The translations under genes and the position numbers were made by a program. The notes beneath the pieces were generated by a model. It saw nothing but the letters and a program-made list of their open reading frames with translations, had not been told where the DNA came from and did no database searches. From the NCBI GenBank assembly GCA_030280995.1, contig JASXTE010000007.1:13703501-13767500 (forward strand): a stretch of DNA of 64,000 nt, read 5' to 3'. Below, piece by piece: positions 55,862-64,000 of this stretch; within the stretch, counting starts at the first letter, position 1; every line of letters begins with the position of its first letter. This DNA is from Hemileia vastatrix. Its lineage: Eukaryota; Basidiomycota; Pucciniomycetes; Pucciniales; Zaghouaniaceae.

Positions 55862-56111
55862 CACCACACAATATGGGGGGCGGACTTGCTAGCGAGTCCG
55901 CAACCTTGGACCCAAACTCACCGCAGATTGAACACACATTGAGCTATTGATAAATGAACCATACAATCAGGAATGAAAATCACTCAGCAGAGCAGGTTTA
56001 GGTGGGTGTTCAAGTAGAGTTCAGTTTGGGTATAGTATGAGTTCAGTCTGAGTTCCATCTCAGTTCAGGTTGAGGACTTGCTAGCAAGTCCACCCCCTAT
56101 ATTGCGTAGTG
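55862..56111. mobile_element. CACTA-type MITE, copy 3
   Basis: 250 bp, ends CACCACACAATATGGGGGG and, inverted, CACTACGCAATATAGGGGG. ATA is duplicated at 55859-55861 and 56112-56114. An empty paralogous site exists at about 41080-41100, where the same Harbinger sequence runs through uninterrupted with one copy of the TAT/ATA trinucleotide. Confidence 0.92.
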
Positions 56112-56350
56112 ATAGACATATGAAAATGGTAAGAAAAATCAAAAAACATGCCTTGATTAAAGGGCAGAAAAATAGGTAAAGAGAAAGGTAGTTTGGGGAA
56201 TCTGGAAGGATAAATGAATGATGTAAATGCTATGTTATGCATTATGAAATAAATAAACATGAAAACAGGAAAAAAGGCTCAACTTTAAAGGCCAATATCT
56301 CAGCAACCACTGAACCAAATTCTAGTTAGTTTTCTGGAAATGAAAGATAG

Positions 56351-57159
56351 TTTCAAGGGGTCCTCTTGGTCTAGAAGATTTTGTTTGAGGTTATACGAGG
56401 AGTTTTGGACTTTAATGGACTCTCAAAGATAAGGTACGTATTTCTTGATCAAGGATAATGACTTTACTCAATGATAAGAGGTAGTATGTATATATTAATA
56501 TATTTTATAGCTTAGAACTACGTGAATGTAACTAATAGTGTTATAAAAGTATAAGAATAATTTGTTTATTGTAAATAAGTAAATAAGTAAGTAGTTTTTG
56601 GAATGAATCAAAAGGACAAAAAGGTAGGGCCTTTTATAGGCAATATGTGAGAGAAATGAACACGTAATTTACACCTCCTAATACAAGAGTGTGAGAGAGA
56701 AAAAACTTAATTAAAGAGAGTATGTGAAATAATAAGAGTAAGACTAAATAGTGCGTAAATAAAAGTATTTATTTTATTTGAAATAAAACTCTGAACCCTT
56801 TAGTCCGTCACATTTTAGTGTAAGAACATTTGATTTGAAATATAGAATCAATATAATCTAATTAAAGGAATTTGAAAAAAAAGTATTTTTTTCTTTTTAT
56901 AATTTTATATATTTTTTAATACTAATTTTTATTCCCATCTCATCTGTATTATTGAGCATGGTGTTTGGGAGTAAAAATATATGTGGGACAATTACTTATT
57001 TTTATTAATTAATTACTTAGTGTACTTAGTTAGTTCATTGTACTTAATACATAAGTATTTAATAAATAATTAATTATTAATAAGGATCTAAAAGGAGTGG
57101 CTTCACCTCAGTAAGATAATTAATTATTTTACTGGGTAAGTCTAGTAGCCTGGCTGACA
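56351..57159 (-). repeat. 3' LTR of the deletion derivative
   Basis: 809 bp. On the minus strand it begins TGTCAGCCAGGCTACTAG and ends CCCCTTGAAA (the canonical TTGACA end is mutated). TATA-like CCTATAAAAGGCCC lies at about 56629-56642. The polypurine tract AGAGTGAGGGAG abuts at 57160. Confidence 0.93.
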
Positions 57160-57193
57160 CTCCCTCACTCTAAAAAAAAACAATAAAAAAATG

Positions 57194-59712
57194 TTAAGAT
57201 TTTTTCTTTTTATACTTTTTTAGTAGAGTATGAAGATTAGATATCTCCTTCCCAGGTATCCAAGAATCATATTCAGATGATTTATTCTTGAATCTCAATA
57301 AGTATTCTGTACCTTTTTTAGCAGTGACTATTCTGTCATTCAGAATTTTTTCAATTTCTTCTGTTTCAGTGATTTCATTTGGGGTTTTCTTTGGTCTTCC
57401 CCTCCTTTTTGGAAATATATCACTATTGGATGTGTAAGGTTTCAGAAGAGATATTGGAAAAACAGGATGTTTTCTGTCATATGGAGAATACAAAATAACC
57501 TCAACTGCATTATCTCCAATCATTCTTCTGACAACAAATGGACCAACAAATGGGTCTTTCAATTTGTTATTACCTTGTAAGTTGAAGTGGACTGTAGAAA
57601 TCAACACTTCATCACCCTTTTTAAAAGTGTATTCTTTATGGGATTTGTCCCATCTCTTCTTCTCATATTCAAATGATTTTTCAATACATTTTTGAGCATG
57701 ATTTCTGCAAATTTGTTGCATATAAAGAAAAGATTTTACACCAGGATGTATATCCAATTTAGGTATTTTGTTACTGAGAATTCGGGAAGGAGTATTTGGA
57801 ACATCTCCAAGCCAGAGCTCAAAAGGCTTTCTTTGAGTAACAGAATGAACAGTGCTATTATAAGCGAATTCCAACCCAGGAAGTAAGGTAACCCAATCAT
57901 GAGTGAATCTGTCATTATCTTTATACTCAAGGCCAAAGGCACAATACCTTCTAATCATGTCCTCTAAAGTCTGAATCATTCTTTCAGCTAAGACATCAGT
58001 CTGTGGATGATGGGCAGTAGAAAGTTTCATATCACAACCACAAACATCCATCAGACATCCAAAATTCAGAAGTAAATTTAGGGTCTCTGTCAGACATTAT
58101 GGCTTTAGGAAAACCAGCAGTATTAAACATATGAGACCACCATAAGAAAGCTAATTTTTTAGTGGAAACATCCTTGTGGGTAGGGATAAATTTACACATT
58201 TGTGTGAATCTGTCCACAATAACCCAACAAGAATTATAACTGTCTTTACCAGCAATAGGTAATCCTGTTAAAAATACATGTTGATTATTTGCCATGGTGC
58301 ATCAGGAGGTTCAATATGTTGCATTAATCCAGCTCTCTTACCAGTTAAACTTTTTGATTTTTGGCAAGAATCACAAGATTCAAGATATAATTTGGTGTCC
58401 TCAGACATATTAACCCACCAAGCAGTGTTTTTAATTCTGATCATTGTTTTTTCAAGATCAAAATGTCCAGCTAATATGTCATCATGACAAATTTTCAAGA
58501 TGATTTCTCTCATAGAAGGAGGAATAACAACGACATTACTCAACTTTCTCCTATAATATAGATATTCATCATCAATTGAAAATTTACCTTTTTCCAAAGC
58601 TTTTTGGTACTTTGGTGGAAGGGTTTTAATTAATGCTTGTATTGAAGCATTCTTTGGATCATTTAGTATGGTGCATAACTTTTTCAAGTCAGTGTCCTTA
58701 TCATATGAATCCAGAATAAGCTGTAATGGCTCTTCCTCCATATCAACCACATATATCCCATGTATATGAATAATATCATCCTCAGGATTTTAAGCAGGAT
58801 TAGATTCATTATTTGGTAAAGGTAACCTAGATAAAATATCCACATTTGAGTGAGCAATACCAGCCCTATGAATAATTGTCATTCTCCCTCTGTATTCTTG
58901 AACAGCCAACTGCCATCTGAACATATGTCTGTTTGGTGTTTTCAAGTTTAAAAGCGATTTAACTGTACTTCAGTCAGTGACAAGTTCAAATTTCTGGTCA
59001 TCTAGATAATAATGAAGCTTTTCTAGAGCCCACACTACAGCTAAACATTCTAATTGAGTAGCACCATATTTCAATTCACTATGTCTCAAGGTTCTTGAAA
59101 TATAACAAATTACTACTTCTGAAACTTTTTCATTTATCACTTGTTTTTGATGGAGGGCAGCACCAAGACCAATGAAACTGGAATCAGTGTACAAAACAAA
59201 TGGTTGATTAAAGTCAGGTAAAGCAAGAATTGGTGCTGACATCAAACAGTGTTTCATATTGTCAAAAGCTCTTTGTCTTTCAGTATTCCAGACAAAAGCA
59301 ACATCCTTTCTAGTTAATTGGGTAAGGGGTAAAGCTTTCACTTGGTAATTTTTAATATACTGTCTATAGTATCCACACATTCCCAAAAAACTTTGGAGCT
59401 CTCTAACTGTAGTAGGAGCCTTCACCTGTTTTATGGCTGCCACTTTGTTTTGGTCAACACATATCTGTAAGCCTGAAACAACATGACCAAGAACTTTTAA
59501 AGAATGGAAACCAAATTTACATTTCTTCAAAGCAAGTGTCATATTTATTTCATCCATTTTCTGGAATACTTTACACAGGTGGTTAAGATGGTCCTCAAAT
59601 GTTTTTGAGAATATAATGATATCATCAATATAAACCATCAGCCATCCTTCAATTATCTCTTGATGGAATGTGTTATCCATGACTTTTTGAAAAACTGAAG
59701 GGGCATTTTTAT
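57194..59712 (-). pseudogene. Truncated pol: RT C-terminus, RNase H, integrase, chromodomain
   Basis: Pieces in order on the minus strand: 58970-59680 (YIDDIIIFS, RNase H with YTDSS), 58268-58750 (integrase zinc finger, CDSCQKSK), 58032-58295 (core with VDRFTQM and SDRDPKF) and 57194-58051 (HPQTDVLAERM, then the chromodomain-like end). A stop at about 58968 and two small indels near 58270 and 58050 break the frame. Homology to the intact polyprotein ends abruptly at about 59712, within the RT motif before YxDD. Confidence 0.93.
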
Positions 59713-60329
59713 TTAAAAAAATTTTTTATTAAACTGATCACTTAACTACCAGGACTTAATGTCAACTGAAGTAATTGAATATGAATTTTTATTAAAAAAA
59801 ATTTATTGTCAGGACAATTTGTCAACTGGAACAAATAAAATTTAAATTAATCAGGACAAAATGTCAACTGAAAATTGTAATAATTAATATTAAAATATAA
59901 TTATTTATTACTTCTGGGACTAAGAACACTATTGCTCTATTATTTTCAACCAGGAAAAATAAATAAAAAATATAATAATAAAATTAAATCCAAATTACCA
60001 GACACCCCCCCCTGTAAAATGAGCAAATTAATGCCACTTACAGAGTGCTGAGTAAAAGGAAAATACGTAGCAAATGAAAAGTGCAAAGTAACCCACAAAT
60101 AGTAATATCAATAATTACCGCAATATATATGATGTTTAGTCAATATATGAACCTAATTTTTGGAGCGTGGTTCGATTCCCGTTCGCAGCAAAAATTTCTG
60201 TCACGTGACATATGACGTTTGTCGTTTTTGTCGCTCTCTCGTCCTTACAGGTACTCGAATGCTGATGGTTCCTTTGATTTACGCCCTCAAATCACGATGC
60301 GCTGTCGATAATTTGGGAAGGCCTCCAAT
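59713..60329 (-). other. Leader of the deletion derivative
   Basis: AT-rich leader joined directly to RT sequence; no coding capacity. Repeated AGGAC/GTCAACTG units occur at 59740-59880. The minus strand reads TGGAGGCCTTCCC two nucleotides inside the 5' LTR (about 60316-60328), a good tRNA primer site. GGTTCGATTCCC at about 60167-60178 on the plus strand matches a tRNA T-arm. Confidence 0.65.
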
Positions 60330-61138
60330 TGTCAAGGGGTCCTCTTGGTCTAGAAGATTTTATTTGAGGTTATACGAGGAGTTTTGGAATTTAATGGACT
60401 CTCAAAGGTAAGGTACGTATTTCTTGATCAAGGATAATGACTTTACTCAATGATAAGAGGTAGTATGTATATATTAATATATTTTATAGCTTAGAAATAC
60501 GTGAATGTAACTAATAGTGTTATAAAAGTATAAGAATAATTTGTTTATTGTAAATAAGTAAATAAGTAAGTAGTTTTTGGAATGAATCAAAAGGACAAAA
60601 AGGTAGGGCCTTTTATAGGCAATATGTGAGAGAAAAGAACACCGAATTTACACCTCCTAATACAAGAGTGTGAGAGAGAGAAAACTTAATTAAAGAGAGT
60701 ATGTGAAATAATAAGATTAAGACTAAATAGTGCGTAAATAAAAGTATTTATTTTATTTGAAATAAAACTCTGAACCCTTTAGTCCGTCACATTTTAGTGT
60801 AAGAACATTTGATTTGAAATATAGAATCAATATAATCTAATTAAAGGAATTTGAAAAAAAAGTATTTTTTTCTTTTTATAATTTTATATATTTTTTAATA
60901 CTAATTTTTATTCCCATCTCATCTGTATTATTGAGCACGGTGTTTGGGAGTAAAAATATATGTGGGACAATTACTTATTTTTATTAATTAATTACTTAGT
61001 GTACTTAGTTAGTTCATTGTACTTAATACATAAGTATTTAATAAATAATTAATTATTAATAAGGATCTAAAAGGAGTGGCTTCACCTCAGTAAGATAATT
61101 AATTATTTTACTGGGTAAGTCTAGTAGCCTGGATGACA
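60330..61138 (-). repeat. 5' LTR of the deletion derivative
   Basis: 809 bp, same length as its partner. It ends on the minus strand in CCCCTTGACA beside the primer site. Confidence 0.94.
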
Positions 61139-61143
61139 GATAG

Positions 61144-62410
61144 GCTTCATAAGTATCTTCAGCTAACAGAATAGTAGATTCAAATAAATCTATCCCTAAT
61201 ACTGACTCTGATTTTCAAAATTGCACAGAAACTTGAAAACTGATGATGAAATTTCCAACAAGAGGGAGATAAAAGCCTATATAATCAAAGGAATCTCAAA
61301 GGATAAATGAAGTAAACATTATGATATTCTTTATGAAATAAATAAAAGTTAAATTATAAAAAAGGGCTCAACTTTATTGGTCAATATCTCAGAAACCACT
61401 GAACCAAATTCAAATCGGTTTACTGGAAATAAAAGATAGGCTTCAGAAGTATCTTCAGCTAAAAGGACAGTTGATTCAAATAAACCTAACCCTAATTCTG
61501 ACTCTTCTTTTTAAATTTGCACAGAGACTTGAAATGTGATGATTAAAGGTCCAAAAAGAGGGAGATAAAAGCCTATATAATACTCAAATAAGAGTTTCAG
61601 AATCTTTATTCTCTCATTATGCAATATAAAAACATGCAATAAGATAAGTGAAATATGGAAAAAAAACTCAACTTCAAAGGTCAAAATATCAGCAACCAAC
61701 AAAACTAATTCAAACCTGTTTTTGGGAAATGAGATATAGGCTTCAGAAGAATCTTCAGTTAAAGGACATTTGATTTAAATAAGCCTAAACCTTACCTGTT
61801 ACATAAAAAATGAAACAAAAAAGTTAAATTGAGAAAAAAGACTCAACCTTAATGGTCAATATCTCAGCAACCACTTAACCAAATTCAAATCTGTTTTTAG
61901 GAAATGAAATGTATCTTTTAGGAGAATCTTAAGTAAAATGAACAATAGATTTGAATAAACCTAACCCTAATTCCAAGTCTGATTTTCAAAATTTTACAAA
62001 AACTTGAAAAGTGGTAATGAAGATGAGAACAAAAGGAGTTTAATAAGTTCACTTTTATCCAGATAAGAGTCATACATATATTTAAGTATGAATTTTTTAT
62101 AGAAGGAATGAGATATCATATAGGCATGAAAAAAAGGAGATGAAGCTTACCTTAATTGAAAAGTAAGAAAAATTGAATGAGAAAAATTGATGTTGGAATT
62201 GTGGGAAAATTGAATATGGAGTAAGTGAAATGTGTGAAGAATGAGCAATGTATGTGTTTTAATGACATGGAACCAAAAAAAAGTGAAATAGGGGAAAGGG
62301 GGGATAATGACCATTCCAAGGAGGGATAAAGAGTAGGGTGATGGAGCTAAAAAAGAAAGTAAAGAGGGAGAGAAAAAAAGGTTAATTATACAATAAAAAT
62401 TAAAAATAAC
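61144..62410 (-). repeat. Non-coding blocks of the composite Harbinger-like element
   Basis: Inverted copies of the tandem blocks at 40018-40930 occur at about 61144-61990, followed by the GTAAGT/TTTAG-flanked region equivalent to 39460-39900 and 23200-23740. No supported gene. Confidence 0.7.
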
Positions 62411-62413
62411 CAC

Positions 62414-63018
62414 TTACAAAAAAAAATTAGATACAAAAAAGAAAAAAAACAGAAAAAAAACAAAAAAACCATAATTAGAAATCAAAAAACAAAAAAAATG
62501 AATCAAATGACTTACCTGGAGAGATGAGATGAGAAAATGAATAAAACCAAATTTTTTGAGGGATGTTTGAGGAGAGGATAGGATATGAAGGATGAATAAA
62601 AAAAAGAAACAGTGAAAAATTATGTGATTGCAGAAAATATGCAATTTCATGTTGAGCTGGTGAATGAAAACAAATGAGACATCTAAAAAAGAGACATTCA
62701 GCATAATTTCAAAATAAAAATGAATATTCAAAAAAAAAACACCAAACCAAGTGAATAAAACACACAAGTTGAAAATCTGGAGAGTATGGAAAAATTTTTT
62801 TAAAAGTGTTGTGTTTCAAAATGTTGGAGGGTGATTGGCATAATGACAGAGTCTCTGCTGGTAAAAAAAATATTTTTTGATTGAAGGGAAGAGAAAGCTG
62901 TTTCAGGTCTGGGATCCTCTTCTTCATAAAGATCATTGAAAAGACATATAAGCTAAAGTTTTTTCCAAACCTGGGTCAGAATCAGAGTCAGCAGCTAAAA
63001 CTAAAGTGATAGCATTCA
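62414..63018 (-). pseudogene. Harbinger-like transposase N-terminal relic
   Basis: The minus-strand ATG at about 63018 opens an acidic start (ADSDSDPGLEKTLAYMSF) followed by broken frames equivalent to 22419-23160. Open pieces 62709-62936 and 62414-62767 are frameshifted remnants. Catalytic motifs are not seen. Confidence 0.48.
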
Positions 63019-63135
63019 TAGCTTAGTGAAGTTGCTTCCTAGTAGAGAGATGCTTTATTATTGTCAGTAGAAGGTTTAGGTAATGAGTGGGAAGTGGAAA
63101 TTCACCACCAAATGAGCTTGTGGGGTATGTAGATA

Positions 63136-63267
63136 GAAAAAAAATTTTATGTGTTTGCCACCAAAAATTAAGTAGCATAGAGTGAAGAGACACATAAGGA
63201 TGAGAAAAAAATTTATGTGTTTGCCACCAAAATCAAGCAGCAAAGAGTGAAGAGACACATAAAGATG
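63136..63267. repeat. Tandem duplication near the Harbinger-like terminus
   Basis: A unit of about 65 bp containing TTTATGTGTTTGCCACCAAA and AGAGTGAAGAGACACATAA occurs twice in direct orientation with minor differences. Confidence 0.85.
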
Positions 63268-63391
63268 TCATCTGCAATTATATGTCATGTGACTTGCTTA
63301 AAAATCAATCATGGATATAATGAGTTTGGGATCAGGAATTAGGAATGGAAATTGGGGTATGAGAGGTGAGATAATGCATTATTGTGTAATC

Positions 63392-63423
63392 CTTATCCAC
63401 TAGCCCTGGGGCTAGTGGATAAG
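63392..63423. other. Perfect subterminal hairpin
   Basis: CTTATCCACTAGCCC and its exact reverse complement are separated by two bases. It lies about 85 bp inside the right end of the composite Harbinger-like element. Confidence 0.9.
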
Positions 63424-63509
63424 AATTATCCGTAATTAATAATGTCGGATTCTGGCAAAAAAAATTCCTGATCCCTAATTGCGGATCCCTGAACATTGAT
63501 ACCCCCTAA

Positions 63510-64000
63510 TCATTATTTTGTTTTTTACACAAAACATTTTCACCTACTCTGATTATCAACAGAAACAGAGTCTTGAGATCCCAAGTAGGCCCACTAAAGT
63601 TAATGGAAATATTTGAATACACAACTTTTATCTTAAAGTATTGAATAAAACTAGATTTACTATTCTGAATAGTTTGATATAGATCCACCATCTGCAGCAA
63701 GAACTATAAAACAAATTTAAAAAAAATGAATAGATGATAAATTGACTTGAAGGAGTTTAATGTGTGAAAATGGATTCAGGAGAGCAATGACTAACTCTGC
63801 TCATAGTGCATGGATGGGAATGTCAATTTGAAACCTTTGCATTTTTGTTAAATTGATTAAAAATGTACTCTCTGACATCATTTGTCACTGCTGCTACCAT
63901 CACTTTATTTTCTTGAGAAGGAATAGCAAGCAATGTATCATTCTACAACAATCATGCACTATTTGATAATTTTTTGTGTGAGCCATCTCCCATCAAGCTT
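63510..64000. other. Unassigned flank of the composite element
   Basis: AT-rich sequence outside the TAA duplication. A 64-codon minus-strand frame (63506-63700) and a short open stretch at 63815-63940 show no motif I recognise. Confidence 0.4.

Larger units (their letters stand above)
56351..61138 (-). mobile_element. Chromovirus deletion derivative with intact LTRs
   Basis: Two 809-bp LTRs (56351-57159 and 60330-61138) and a perfect GATAG duplication (56346-56350 and 61139-61143). The interior keeps the polypurine tract, chromodomain, integrase, RNase H and the RT C-terminal half, but gag, protease and the RT start are gone. LTRs differ at roughly a dozen positions, about 98% identity. It belongs to a sister family of the chromovirus at 4906-14075: coding parts are very similar, LTRs largely different. 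Confidence 0.95.
53415..63506. mobile_element. Composite PIF/Harbinger-like element, 10 kb
   Basis: Left end TAGGGGCTATCAATGTTGAC; right end, inverted, GGGGGTATCAATGTTCAGG. TAA is duplicated at 53412-53414 and 63507-63509. Without the LTR element (56351-61138) and the MITE (55862-56111) it is about 5 kb. A plus-strand Myb/SANT-like gene lies on the left, transposase relics on the minus strand on the right, and non-coding tandem blocks between. A second Myb-like fragment of the other subfamily (54846-55075) indicates recombination between subfamilies. Confidence 0.8.

Noticed and set aside
60160..60190. Possible tRNA gene around GGTTCGATTCCC
   Set aside because: Only the T-arm-like part is present; no A box, anticodon arm or pairing acceptor strand is found upstream.

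Overview
This is a eukaryotic, AT-rich, repeat-saturated window. It most likely comes from a filamentous basidiomycete, and a rust fungus (Pucciniales) fits best. The evidence is one host gene with short introns, Ty3 chromoviruses, and degenerate PIF/Harbinger-type elements carrying Myb/SANT-like genes. The species cannot be named from the sequence alone.

Only one host gene is convincing: a minus-strand, 12-exon CDC25-type Ras guanine-nucleotide exchange factor (31383-37482; SH3, WW-like, REM and RasGEF domains). My exon model keeps frame throughout and predicts 1,591 residues. Nearly everything else is mobile DNA in nested layers.

Left block (1-18650): an old minus-strand Ty3 element (1-17007) is split by a solo LTR (2743-3919), by a young full-length chromovirus (4906-14075; 1,141-bp LTRs, GTTTT target duplication, uninterrupted 2,055-codon gag-pol) and by a tRNA-derived SINE (16024-16571, 11-bp duplication). 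Next to it is a long-terminal-inverted-repeat element (17008-18650) holding an LTR-like unit, which in turn holds a CACTA-type MITE.

Middle block (18651-31382): a truncated Ty3 copy of a second family (18651-22402) is followed by a Harbinger-like element (22403-28470) carrying a MITE, a probable solo LTR (23740-25574) and a Myb/SANT-like pseudogene. A young solo LTR (28815-29953) and a simple-repeat-rich spacer lead to the RasGEF gene.

Right block (38065-64000): a Tc1/mariner element (38067-45391) is split by a Harbinger-like element (38842-44600, TTA duplication), which contains two inverted LTR-like units (41634-43952). A second-family Ty3 element follows (45473-51236), then a Harbinger fragment (51341-52865). 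The largest composite is a Harbinger-like element (53415-63506, TAA duplication) containing another MITE and a 4.8-kb LTR element (56351-61138, GATAG duplication). Where both halves are visible, the Harbinger-like elements carry transposase relics and a Myb/SANT-plus-coiled-coil gene in convergent orientation. Target duplications allow much of the insertion order to be read directly.
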